Shown: positions 25,278-32,506 of the stretch, piece by piece | Layout: each line of letters starts with the position of its first letter | Position numbering within the stretch: the stretch's first letter is position 1 | DNA from: Chelativorans alearensis | GTDB lineage: Bacteria > Pseudomonadota > Alphaproteobacteria > Rhizobiales > Rhizobiaceae | Direction of reading: 5' to 3' | Assembly: GCF_010993735.1 (NCBI RefSeq) | Contig: NZ_WQNI01000001.1 | Coordinates: 124,001 to 188,000, forward strand | Length of the DNA stretch: 64,000 bases | Program-made: the position numbers and the translations under genes | Notes under the pieces: model-generated | Told to the model about the DNA's origin: nothing | The model's input: the letters and a program-made list of their open reading frames with translations, nothing else | The model's database searches: none

Positions 25278-25303
25278 GTGTTATATTGTACACACTATAA
25301 CAC
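25278..25303. promoter_or_regulatory. Toxin-antitoxin autoregulatory operator
   Basis: GTGTTATA (25278-25285) and TATAACAC (25296-25303) are perfect inverted repeats with a 10-bp spacer, AT-rich against the surroundings and ending 12 bp before the antitoxin ATG. This is the expected place for binding by the ribbon-helix-helix antitoxin alone or with its toxin. Confidence 0.7.
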
Positions 25304-25315
25304 GGAGCATTTTCA

Positions 25316-25576
25316 ATGCCGGCCAGCACGACCATGACCATCCGCGTCAGCCCCGAAGTGAAGGAGAAGCTGGGGCGGCTGGCGCATGACACCAAGCGCA
25401 GCAAGTCTTTTCTCGCGGCGGAAGCGCTCGCTGGATATGTGGACCGGGAACTCGATATCATCGAGGGTATCCAGCGCGGGCTTGCCGATGCGGAGGCAGG
25501 GCGGGTCGTGGAGCATGATGAAGCCATGGCGGAGCTTTACGCCGTGATCGAGGCTGTCGAGAGCGGAAAGAAGTGA
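25316..25576 (+). CDS. Ribbon-helix-helix antitoxin (ParD/CopG-like)
   Basis: 86 residues. TMTIRVSPEVKEKLGRLA (~6-23) is the DNA-binding beta strand and first helix of the ribbon-helix-helix fold, SKSFLAAEAL (~30) the second helix; the C-terminal half (RELDIIEGIQRGLADAEAG) would wrap the toxin. The stop overlaps the toxin GTG by 4 bp. An 8-bp inverted repeat upstream suggests autoregulation. Confidence 0.88.
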   Translation: MPASTTMTIRVSPEVKEKLGRLAHDTKRSKSFLAAEALAGYVDRELDIIEGIQRGLADAEAGRVVEHDEAMAELYAVIEAVESGKK

Positions 25577-25881
25577 AGCGGCGCGTCCGTTGGTCCCGCG
25601 ACGCTTTGGACGATCTGAAAGCGCAAATCTCCTACATTGCCGCAGAGAACCCGCGTGCTGCGCGACGGGTGACGGATCGGATACGCGCTATCGGGGCGGC
25701 TCTCGGAGATATGGCCACGGGGCGGCCCGGGCGTGTGAGCGGCACCTATGAAAAGTCGGTATCCGGACTGCCGATCATCCTTGTCTATGCAATTGCCGGG
25801 AAAGCCGGTGTCGAGGCCGTCCTGATCCTGCGGGTGATCCACACGGCGAGGAACTGGCCACCGGAGGATTGGCCGAAGTAA
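25573..25881 (+). CDS. RelE/ParE family toxin
   Basis: 102 residues from a GTG that overlaps the antitoxin stop (GTGA). RRVRWSRDALDDLKAQISYIA, RAARRVTDRIRAIGAAL, RVSGTYEKSVSGLPIILVYAI and ILRVIHTARNW are the successive RelE/ParE elements, with the C-terminal RVIHTARNWP diagnostic. ParE toxins poison gyrase and RelE toxins cleave mRNA; the pairing with a ribbon-helix-helix antitoxin favours the ParE side. The pair is intact and probably active. Confidence 0.88.
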   Translation: MKRRVRWSRDALDDLKAQISYIAAENPRAARRVTDRIRAIGAALGDMATGRPGRVSGTYEKSVSGLPIILVYAIAGKAGVEAVLILRVIHTARNWPPEDWPK

Positions 25882-25888
25882 TCCGCAC

Positions 25889-27025
25889 TTACCCACCGTT
25901 CCCCTCCGCGAACATCCGGTTCAGATCGGCCACCACCTTCACGCCGTCCTCGCCCGCCAGGAGCCCCGCGTTCAGCCGCTCGGATGCCTTTTCCTGGAAA
26001 TCCATATACCCATCATGGCGCGGGCGGAGCCAGGCGGCTTCGAGGGTGCGCCGCGTGGCGCGGTAGAAATTGCCGGCGGCGGCGTTGACGGTGTCGTCCT
26101 CCCAGGCGGCGGCGTGGCCGGGCTGGCCGCCGGCCGCCGCGTAGGGGCCGCGCTGGGTCTTACCGCCGGCGATCCAGTAGGCGAAGTCGGTGGCGGCTTC
26201 CCTCGCACTCGAGAAGGCGGAGACGGCGATGCCCGTGCCGCCGAGCGCGGAGCCGACGGGGCCATCGGCGCCGAGCGCCGGGATATCGGCGAAGGCGAGG
26301 CGGTGCGGGCGGAAGCCGGCAACCGCATAGTTGACGTAGCCGTAGATCAGCGGGGCGCAGGCGATCTTCGATCCCTCGGCCGCCATGGCCTCGAAGACGG
26401 CGATCGGGTCCATGTCGAAAGCCGGGCGGCCGGCTGCATCGGCGATCTCGCGCAGCACATCGAACACGGTCTCCCCCGCCTCGGGCGGGATCAGGGCCTC
26501 GGCCCTGTCGCTGGCGCAGGGTGTGCCGAGGTTGGCGGCGAGCGTGAAGAAGCACATGAGGGAATGCGGGGGCCGGAGGGGGAGGAGCACACGGCCTTCC
26601 CGCGCAAGCTCCAGGACTTCCGTCCAGGCTGTCGGCGGGCGATCCAGGAGGTCGGGGCGGAAGGCCTGCACTTGCGCTGCGGCATCGATGGGGAAGGCCC
26701 ACTGCCGGTCTTGCCACTCATAGCTCGGGTAGGAAAGGCCGACGCTGCCCTTGGCCAGCGCCGCGCGCTCGGCCTCGCGGCCCGGCACGTCGAGGGGGGC
26801 GAGGCAGCCTTCGGCCGTGATCTGGCCGACATGGGGATGGTCGATGACGATCAGGTCGTAGCGGCGGGCGAGCTCCTCGACGGGGTAGGACTCGAAGTCC
26901 TGCAGCGAGCGCTTGTCCCAGGCGATCTCCATGCCGGTCTTCTCCCGCCACAGCCGCGAGCAGGCGGCCATGGGGTCGTAGCCGCGCGGGTGGCTCCACG
27001 TCATGCCCTTCAATTTCACGCTCAC
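25889..27025 (-). CDS. Solute-binding-like protein without signal peptide
   Basis: 378 residues from a GTG that overlaps the CaiB stop by 4 bp. The sequence resembles family 1 solute-binding proteins (LWREKTGMEIAWDKRSLQDF; YDLIVIDHPHVG; WAFPIDAAAQVQAFRPDLL; AGRPAFDMDPIAVFEAMAAEGSKIA), yet no hydrophobic signal precedes the first beta strand (VSVKLKGMTWSHPRGYDPMAA). It would therefore stay in the cytoplasm unless exported by another route. Translational coupling to a CoA-transferase suggests a joint function, such as binding or chaperoning an acyl substrate. It ends 7 bp from the convergent toxin gene. Confidence 0.75.
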   Translation of the reverse strand: MSVKLKGMTWSHPRGYDPMAACSRLWREKTGMEIAWDKRSLQDFESYPVEELARRYDLIVIDHPHVGQITAEGCLAPLDVPGREAERAALAKGSVGLSYPSYEWQDRQWAFPIDAAAQVQAFRPDLLDRPPTAWTEVLELAREGRVLLPLRPPHSLMCFFTLAANLGTPCASDRAEALIPPEAGETVFDVLREIADAAGRPAFDMDPIAVFEAMAAEGSKIACAPLIYGYVNYAVAGFRPHRLAFADIPALGADGPVGSALGGTGIAVSAFSSAREAATDFAYWIAGGKTQRGPYAAAGGQPGHAAAWEDDTVNAAAGNFYRATRRTLEAAWLRPRHDGYMDFQEKASERLNAGLLAGEDGVKVVADLNRMFAEGNGG

Positions 27026-28179
27026 AGGCCGAACTCCCGGCGGATCGCCGCGCTGTGCTCGCCGACGCGCGGGGCGGCGCGCGCCACCTTCGGCCTCTGG
27101 CCGTCGACGCGGATGGGCGAGCGGGTGGTGAGGATCGACACGTCGTCCTCGCGGGTGACGGTCTGCAGCATGTCGAGGTGCTTGAAGCCGTCGTGGTCGA
27201 GGAGGTCGTTCCAGTCGAGCACCTTGGCACACCAGATGTCGGCCGGCTCGAGGATCGCCAGCCATTCGTCGACCGTCTTCTCGGCCGTCCGTTCGGCGAT
27301 GATGGCCTTGATGGCGTCGCGTTCGGAAAACCAGCTTTCCGGCTTGTCGCGGTAGGGCGTCAGTGCCTCGATCTCCATCAGGTCGGCGAGCTTGGGGATC
27401 GGCGTCATGGCGATGGTGAGGAAGCCGTCCCTTGCCGGATAGACGCCGTAGGGCGCGGCGAGATAGGCATGCGCGCTGCGCACCGCCGAGCGTCGCGGCT
27501 GCCGCCGCCCGTCGTTCAGGAAGGTGGTGAGCACCTCGAACTGGAAATCGACCAGCGCCTCGAGCAGGCTCGTCTCAACATGCCCGCCCTTGCCGCTGAC
27601 GCCGCGGCGCACCAGGAAGGCGAGGATGCCTTGCGCGGCGGCGGCACCGGCCAGCATGTCGGCGACCGCCAGGCCGAAGGGCACCGGCCCCTGGCCGTCG
27701 TCACCGCTCAGCCACATGGCGCCGGAGCGCGATTGGGCAAGCAGGTCCTGGCCGGGCCTGTCGACCCACGGCCCTTCCTCGCCATAGCCGCTGATGGAGG
27801 CGTAGACGATGCGCGGGTTGAGCGCGCTCACGGACGCGTAGTCGAGGCCGAGCCGCTCGATCACGCCGGGGCGGAAATTCTGGATCATGACGTCCGCCCT
27901 GGCGAGCAGCTTCCTGAGGGCGGCAAGGTCCTCCGCGTTCTTCAGGTCGACGGCGAAGCTTTCCTTGCCGCGGTTGATGGCGTGGAAGATTGTGGAATCG
28001 CCGCCGATCTCCGTGTCGCTCAAGTAAAGCCGGCGCGACAGGTCGCCCCCGTCCGGCCGCTCGATCTTGATGATGCGGGCGCCGAGGTCCATCAGGCGCA
28101 GCGAGCAGTAGGGGCCGGAAAGGAACTGGCTCATGTCGACGACGACGAGCCCCTCCAGCGGCAGTGCGACCTCGCTCAT
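27022..28179 (-). CDS. CaiB/BaiF family CoA-transferase
   Basis: 385 residues of class III (formyl-CoA transferase type) CoA-transferases. LEGLVVVDMSQFLSGPYCSLRLMDLGARIIKIERP is the N-terminal CoA-binding pattern, INRGKESFAVDLK follows (~68), and RPGQDLLAQSRSGAM (~143-157) holds the catalytic Asp; VETSLLEALVDF and the C-terminal AAPRVGEHSAAI are typical. It moves CoA between carboxylic acids; the acids are unknown. Its ATG overlaps the stop of a 20-codon upstream reading frame and its stop overlaps the next gene, so all three are coupled. Confidence 0.9.
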   Translation of the reverse strand: MSEVALPLEGLVVVDMSQFLSGPYCSLRLMDLGARIIKIERPDGGDLSRRLYLSDTEIGGDSTIFHAINRGKESFAVDLKNAEDLAALRKLLARADVMIQNFRPGVIERLGLDYASVSALNPRIVYASISGYGEEGPWVDRPGQDLLAQSRSGAMWLSGDDGQGPVPFGLAVADMLAGAAAAQGILAFLVRRGVSGKGGHVETSLLEALVDFQFEVLTTFLNDGRRQPRRSAVRSAHAYLAAPYGVYPARDGFLTIAMTPIPKLADLMEIEALTPYRDKPESWFSERDAIKAIIAERTAEKTVDEWLAILEPADIWCAKVLDWNDLLDHDGFKHLDMLQTVTREDDVSILTTRSPIRVDGQRPKVARAAPRVGEHSAAIRREFGL

Positions 28180-28238
28180 CGGGCAAGCCCCCCGGTCAAG
28201 GCACCGTTCTCCGGCGCGCCCGTCTTTGCCTTCGGCAT
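28176..28238 (-). CDS. 20-codon leader ORF coupled to the CoA-transferase gene
   Basis: The ATG at 28238 has a strong ribosome-binding site (CGGAGGAGAC) and is followed by 20 codons (MPKAKTGAPENGALTGGLAR) whose stop overlaps the CoA-transferase ATG (ATGA). The CoA-transferase itself has no comparable ribosome-binding site nearby, so re-initiation after this leader is likely. No known peptide family is recognised; it may also be the decayed start of a longer CoA-transferase N-terminus. Confidence 0.45.
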   Translation of the reverse strand: MPKAKTGAPENGALTGGLAR

Positions 28239-28379
28239 GTCTCCTCCGCGGGGTTTGTTTTCCTTGTGAAGAAAGTATTCAGATATGAGATTTGATGCAA
28301 GGCCTGTCGGGGTTCCTCTCCGGCCTTCTTCGGTAGAGGCGCATTTCATCCTCGCCACGCCCGGCTGTTACACCGTCTG

Positions 28380-28740
28380 GCCATTGACCCTTCGACTGTG
28401 CGACAAGCTCACAGCTCAGGGTGGGAAGCGGGGCGCGTCTTCGGCACCGCACGAGGCGCTTTGGGGGCGCCTCAAATTAGGCGCGTCCAACGCGCCCCGC
28501 CGGAGGCTGTCCCGACGGTCGGCCGGTCACCCGGGCCTTTCTCCTTCCCGGCCGCACCCAATTGGGGGTGAGCCGGGCCGAACAAAAGCCCTGGCGGCTT
28601 CTCCGCAATGCCGGCAACGCAGGCTTACACCCAGCGCTCCCGGCACCGCCGGCCTGTCGCGGGCCCTCAGGCCTGCGGGCACCGGCAGCCCGCAGGGAGA
28701 GGTCTCCGCCGCCCTCCCCGTGTCCCCGGTCCGGACCAAG
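28380..28740. other. Multi-hairpin GC-rich region, possible structured RNA or repeat
   Basis: No convincing gene lies here. Successive perfect stems occur: GAGGCGC/GCGCCTC (28453-28473), GGCGCG/CGCGCC (28480-28496), CCCGGC...GCCGGG with an inner CACCC/GGGTG (28547-28577), and CCTGCGGGC/GCCCGCAGG (28672-28696, 7-nt loop). Short frames through it are arginine- and glycine-rich with no family signal. The density of stems suggests a structured RNA or a mobile repeat; neither RNase P, SRP nor tmRNA core motifs were recognised. Confidence 0.4.
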
Positions 28741-28876
28741 GTTCCCGTGAGGGCGATGGGGAGGATTTTAAGGGTGAGCTGGGGAGGGGGGATAGATTCC
28801 CGCGAAAAAAGTTTGCAGGTTGTTTGGGATCAATGGGTTGGCGGCTTCCGACCGCAGATTTTATCCCCGTTTGGAG

Positions 28877-29046
28877 GCCGGCGCCGGTTACCCCCTCACC
28901 GACCCCGCTTCGCGGGGCCACCTCTCCCCCACTTTGTGGGGGCGAGGAGTGCCGGCCGCGATGACGGGCGCCTACTCCTCTCCCCCTTCGAGGGGGAGAG
29001 GTGGCCCCGCGAAGCGGGGTCGGCGAGGGGGTAATGGCGCCGGCCG
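28877..29046. repeat. Large inverted repeat, family C copy 1
   Basis: The left arm (GGCCGGCGCCGGTTACCCCC, then TCACCGACCCCGCTTCGCGG, then CCACCTCTCCCCC) is matched by the right arm (GGGGGAGAGGTGG, CCCCGCGAAGCGGGGTCGGC, GAGGGGGTAATGGCGCCGGC), giving about 70 paired bases per arm around a short centre. Shorter hairpins are nested (CCCCGCTTCGCGGGG). A related, more degenerate copy is at 59236-59459. Confidence 0.85.
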
Positions 29047-29096
29047 TGACGATGGGCGCTACGCCTGTCCAGTAAGATGCGGGCATATGTCATTGA

Positions 29097-29225
29097 GACC
29101 CCCACCCTCAATCCCTCCCCTCAAGGGGAGGGGGACGTCAGCTTTGTGTGATTGGCTTCAACGTTGGCGTCGGGCACCACCAAAGCCTCCCTTCCTCTTG
29201 AGGGGAGGGATTGAGGGTGGGGGTC
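29097..29225. repeat. Dispersed palindromic repeat, family D copy 1
   Basis: GACCCCCACCCTCAATCCCT and its complement bound a palindrome whose non-symmetric centre (GGACGTCAGC...GATTGGCTTCAACGTTGGCG...CACCA) is almost identical to that at 35547-35672. Flanks outside the palindrome (GACTCC...CATGC...CCCTGC) are also shared, so the mobile unit is about 170 bp. It lies downstream of the araC-type gene. Confidence 0.85.
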
Positions 29226-29286
29226 CGCCAAAGCCGAACAAGGACTCCATCCGCATGCGGTAGCCCTGCATCTTGATAGGCGCCCG

Positions 29287-30243
29287 TCATTTCTTCGAAA
29301 ACGCCAGGCGGTATTGCACAGGTGATGTCTTGAGGCGGGTGGCGAAATGCTGGCGGAGGGAGGCCGAGGTGCCAAAGCCGGCTTCGAAGGCGATCTCCTC
29401 GATCGATCGACCTGTGGTCTCCAGAAGCTTTTGCGCCAGCATCACCCGCTGGTCGGCCAGCCAGTTGCCGAAGCTGGTTCCGAACGCCTTCTGGAAGCGG
29501 CGCGTGAATGTCCTGCGCGACATCATCGCCTCCGCCGCCACCGTATCGAGACTGTGCGGCCGGTCGAGCCTCGCGCGCACCTTGTCGACGGCGTGGGCGA
29601 GCTTGTCCGCGGTCGGCGCGCTGCGCACCGGCGGCTCGATGAACTGGGCCTGGCCGCCCTGGCGGTGCGGGGCCAGAACCAGGTTGCGCGCCAGCCGCAG
29701 CGCGGCTTCCGCGCCATAGCGCTTGCGCATGATGTGGAGGCAGCAGTCGAGCCCGGCCGCCACGCCGGCCGACGTTATGACGTCGCCATTGTCGACATAG
29801 AGAACCTCCGGCCGCAGCGTCACCTCGGGATAGAGTTCGCCGAACCGCTCGGCGAAGGCCCAGTGGGTGGTGGCTTCGCGCCCGTCGAGGAGCCCGGCCG
29901 CCGCTATCGGGAAGGCGCCGAGGCACAGGCCGACGATCAGCGCTCCGCGCCGGTGCGCCTCGACAAGCGCCTCGGTCAGGGCGCCGGGGGGTGCGCGGTC
30001 GAGGTCGCGCCAACTCGGCACGATGACGATCTCGGCATCGGCAAGGTCGGCCAGCCGGTAGGGCGTGGTGAAATCGAGGCCGGCTTCCGTGCCGAGCCGC
30101 CCGTCCTCCAGCGCGCAGACGCGGAAATCGAAGCGCGGCAGGCCGAACGCCTCATGATCCTCGCCGAAGACGAGGCAGGGCACCGACAGGTGGAACGGGC
30201 TGATGCCGTCGAAGGCGACGGCGGCGATGACGGGATCGGGCAT
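29287..30243 (-). CDS. GlxA family AraC-type transcriptional regulator
   Basis: 318 residues: an N-terminal DJ-1/PfpI amidotransferase-like domain (about 1-185) with the nucleophile elbow VGLCLGAFPIAAAG (~98-111), and a C-terminal AraC double helix-turn-helix (about 215-315) with SLDTVAAEAMMSRRTFTRRF and SIEEIAFEAGFGTSASLRQHF. The ATG at 30243 is preferred to an upstream one because homologues begin at the PVIAAVAF strand. It diverges from a cysteine hydrolase gene, a common regulator-enzyme pairing. Confidence 0.9.
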   Translation of the reverse strand: MPDPVIAAVAFDGISPFHLSVPCLVFGEDHEAFGLPRFDFRVCALEDGRLGTEAGLDFTTPYRLADLADAEIVIVPSWRDLDRAPPGALTEALVEAHRRGALIVGLCLGAFPIAAAGLLDGREATTHWAFAERFGELYPEVTLRPEVLYVDNGDVITSAGVAAGLDCCLHIMRKRYGAEAALRLARNLVLAPHRQGGQAQFIEPPVRSAPTADKLAHAVDKVRARLDRPHSLDTVAAEAMMSRRTFTRRFQKAFGTSFGNWLADQRVMLAQKLLETTGRSIEEIAFEAGFGTSASLRQHFATRLKTSPVQYRLAFSKK

Positions 30244-30370
30244 GGCAAGGCTGCTCCGCTGCGAGCGCTGAATGTCCCAATTCTTTCGAACATTGTCAAT
30301 CAGGCCAATTTCGTGCGGCAGACGGACCGTTACGATGCGTGCGGAAGGCTTGCAGCAAACGGAGAAAACC

Positions 30371-31021
30371 ATGCCGCAGAACGCAACGAACCCCAGCCCC
30401 AGGCGCGCCCTGATCGTTATCGACGTGCAGAACGACTATGACGGCGGCAATCTTGCGATCCGATATCCGCCGTTCAAGGGCAGCATCGCCAATGTGGCGC
30501 GCGCCATGGAGGAGGGCCGCAAGAGGGGGGTGAAGGTGGTGGTCGTCAGGCACCGCGCGCCGCAGGGCGCACCCGTCTTCGCCGAGGGCAGCCACGGCGC
30601 CGAGCTGCACGAGGCGGTCAAGGCGCGCCCGTCCGACCACTTCATCGAAAAGACCCTGCCGAGCGCCTTCGCCGGCACCGACCTGGAGCTTTGGCTGAGG
30701 AACAACGGGATCGATACGCTGACGATCGCCGGCTACATGACGCATCACTGCGACCTGTCGACGACGCTTCACGCCGCGCATATGGGCTTTTCGGTCGAGT
30801 TCCTCTCGGACGCCACGGGCACGCTGCCCTACGAAAACAGCGCCGGTTCGGCCTCGGCGGAGGAGATCCACCGCGTGGTGAGCGTGGTGCTGCAGGCGGG
30901 CTTTGCGGCGGTGCTGACCACCGCCGAATGGATCGACTGCCTGGAGAGCGGAGCGGTGCCCGAGCGGGACAACCCTTATGCCTCCAACCAGCGGGCGATC
31001 GCGGGGAGTGTGGCGGCTTAG
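30371..31021 (+). CDS. Cysteine hydrolase (isochorismatase/nicotinamidase family)
   Basis: 216 residues with the catalytic triad in place: Asp in LIVIDVQNDY (~18), Lys in IEKTLPSAF (~98) and Cys in AGYMTHHCDLSTTLHAA (~133). The start follows GGAGAAAACC. Family members hydrolyse amides such as nicotinamide, N-carbamoyl compounds or ureidoacrylate; the exact substrate is not evident. It is transcribed divergently from the GlxA-type regulator, which probably controls it. Confidence 0.88.
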   Translation: MPQNATNPSPRRALIVIDVQNDYDGGNLAIRYPPFKGSIANVARAMEEGRKRGVKVVVVRHRAPQGAPVFAEGSHGAELHEAVKARPSDHFIEKTLPSAFAGTDLELWLRNNGIDTLTIAGYMTHHCDLSTTLHAAHMGFSVEFLSDATGTLPYENSAGSASAEEIHRVVSVVLQAGFAAVLTTAEWIDCLESGAVPERDNPYASNQRAIAGSVAA

Positions 31022-31124
31022 GGGTGGTCGGGGAGAGGCTGGCATCCCTTCGCGCCCCTCCGCCCTGCCGGGCATCTCCCCCTTGGCAAGGGGAGATTGC
31101 ATATGGATTCTGAGTCCTTGATCA

Positions 31125-31217
31125 GACCCCCACCCCTTACCCCTCCCCTCAAGGGGGAGGGGGCGTCGACGTCTCAGAATACCCCTCCCCCTTGAGGGGA
31201 GGGGTAAGGGTGGGGGT
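31125..31217. repeat. Palindromic repeat, family D/E copy
   Basis: GACCCCCACCCCTTACCCCT and CCCCTCAAGGGGGAGGGGG on the left mirror CCCCTCCCCCTTGAGGGG and AGGGGTAAGGGTGGGGGTT on the right, around a short GCGTCGACGTCTCAGAATA centre. A half family A arm precedes it (31053-31098), and TTCTGAGTCCTTGAT just upstream is shared with 35530-35545. It separates convergent genes and could end both transcripts. Confidence 0.8.
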
Positions 31218-31253
31218 TCCGGCGAAGCCGGCGCGGCGACTTTTGAACTGCCC

Positions 31254-31718
31254 CTAAAGCCTCCCCTCGAGGAAAGGCTGCAGCCTATCCATCCCTTCCT
31301 CCGTACCCCGTTTCCGGCCTTCGAGATCGTCGTAGCCGTCGAGGAGGGCGATCTGTTCGGTGAAGGTCATCTTCGTGCCGGCCGGCGCCGGCTCGAAGAG
31401 GACGGTTGCGAGGGAGACCGTCACGCGCTTTTCGCCGAAGTGCATGTCGAAGGCGTAGATGATGCGCTGGTTCGGCACGATGTCGAGGAAGCGCGCTTCG
31501 TAGACGAAGGCTGGGCCGTCCGGGCCGGTGGCGCGGTTGAGCTCCGTGCCGCCGACGCGGAAGTCTAGGCGGTATTCCACCTCGAACGCCTCTTCATGGC
31601 AGGAGGACCAGCGGCGCTTGGCCTCGGGGTCGGACCAGGCGGCGAAGACACGCTCCGGCGGCGCGGTGAGGCGGCGCTCGATGGTGAAGGTGGTGTGGAG
31701 GGTGGAGCGGTCGGTCAT
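31254..31718 (-). CDS. SRPBCC (AHSA1-like) family protein
   Basis: 154 residues of the START/Bet v1-like fold: TFTIERRLTAPPERVFAAWSDPEAKRRW at the N-terminus, FRVGGTELNRATGPDG in the middle, and VTVSLATVLFEPAPAGTKMTFTEQ near the end. The ATG overlaps the stop of the ArsR gene by 4 bp. ArsR-AHSA1 pairs are frequent in bacteria; the ligand or client of the SRPBCC protein is unknown. Confidence 0.88.
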   Translation of the reverse strand: MTDRSTLHTTFTIERRLTAPPERVFAAWSDPEAKRRWSSCHEEAFEVEYRLDFRVGGTELNRATGPDGPAFVYEARFLDIVPNQRIIYAFDMHFGEKRVTVSLATVLFEPAPAGTKMTFTEQIALLDGYDDLEGRKRGTEEGMDRLQPFLEGRL

Positions 31719-32068
31719 TTCCTGGTCTCCTTCTGTGGGGTTTGGTCCTGCCCGGAAAGGTATTCCTCGAGGCGGTCGAACTGGCGGCTCCAGGCTGCCT
31801 TGCGCCGGGAGACCCATTCCTCGATGCCGGCGAGCGCCGCGGGCTCGATGCGGTAGGTGCGCACGCGGCCGGCCTTTTCCGACATGACGATGCCGCCGGC
31901 TTCGAGCACCCGCAGATGCTTCAGCACCGAGGGCAGTGCCATCGGCAGCGGCGCGGCCAGCTCCTTCACCGATGCGGGGCCTTCGGTCAGCCGGTCGACC
32001 ATGCCGCGGCGGGTCGGGTCGGCGAGCGCGTGGAAGGCGCGGTCGAGATCGGCGGTCTGCAGCATCAT
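31715..32068 (-). CDS. ArsR family transcriptional regulator
   Basis: 117 residues with a winged helix-turn-helix: DRAFHALADPTRRGMVDRL (~8-26), SVKELAAPLPMALPSVLKHLRVLEAGGIV (~33-61) and EKAGRVRTYRIEP in the wing. No metal-binding cysteines are present, so it belongs to the non-metal branch normally coupled to SRPBCC genes. Palindromes at 32163-32182 and 32208-32235 lie upstream. Confidence 0.9.
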   Translation of the reverse strand: MMLQTADLDRAFHALADPTRRGMVDRLTEGPASVKELAAPLPMALPSVLKHLRVLEAGGIVMSEKAGRVRTYRIEPAALAGIEEWVSRRKAAWSRQFDRLEEYLSGQDQTPQKETRK

Positions 32069-32162
32069 CGCGCCTCCAGGAAGCGCGCGGGGATCGCCTC
32101 GCGATAGGGTAAGAGGTGGACGTGAGGGGTGAGAGGCATGGGTTTCTCGGGGTTGTGATAAA

Positions 32163-32182
32163 AGTTATCCATGTGGGTAACT
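32163..32182. promoter_or_regulatory. AGTTA...TAACT palindrome upstream of arsR
   Basis: AGTTATCCATGTGGGTAACT is a 20-bp imperfect palindrome (16 of 20 positions symmetric), 95 bp upstream of the arsR start. Confidence 0.4.
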
Positions 32183-32207
32183 AACATCGCCGAAGCCGAG
32201 GCGCAAG

Positions 32208-32235
32208 AAATAGTTTCCCGAATGGAAAACTATTT
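32208..32235. promoter_or_regulatory. AAATAGTTT-N10-AAACTATTT palindrome
   Basis: Perfect 9-bp inverted repeats with a 10-bp spacer that is itself partly symmetric (TTTCC/GGAAA). It is strikingly AT-rich for this genome and resembles a MarR/TetR-type operator. Its right half abuts the debranching-enzyme remnant, so the promoter it once served may have been lost. Confidence 0.55.
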
Positions 32236-32486
32236 TGTCGGACGTCCTCGATGCGGTGGCGCCGCTGTCGATCCTGCAATCCTGCCTCGGCATGGGCTTC
32301 GACAGCGCCGGGGCCACCCTGGTCTTCCACCGGCCGATGCTGCCGGTGTTCCTGGAGGAGGTGAGGCTGCGTGGCATCACCCTGCCGCAGGGCCGCCTCG
32401 ACGTGGCGCTGCGGCAGGTGGGCAGGGAGGTCGTCGTGCAGGTTCTCGACCGGCAGGGCGGGGCGCGGGTGACGACGACGTATTGA
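32235..32486 (+). pseudogene. Amylo-alpha-1,6-glucosidase C-terminal remnant
   Basis: A frame of 83 codons whose translation from about codon 9 (APLSILQSCLGMGFDSAGATL, then FHRPMLPVFLEEVRLRGITL, then GREVVVQVLDRQGGARV) matches, from memory, the extreme C-terminus of bacterial glycogen-debranching/amylo-alpha-1,6-glucosidase proteins. These are normally above 700 residues, and the catalytic part is absent. The 5' end runs straight into an operator-like palindrome, suggesting a deletion joined unrelated sequences. It is unlikely to be functional. Confidence 0.55.
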
Positions 32487-32506
32487 GGCGGCAAGCGCCA
32501 GGCTGA

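Noticed and set aside
28527-28739. 70-codon frame in the hairpin-rich gap
   Set aside because: It is G/R/P-rich, has no ribosome-binding site, and follows the hairpins base for base; treated as non-coding.
28380-28740. RNase P RNA, SRP RNA or tmRNA
   Set aside because: The conserved core sequences of these RNAs were not found, so only a generic structured-region call is made.
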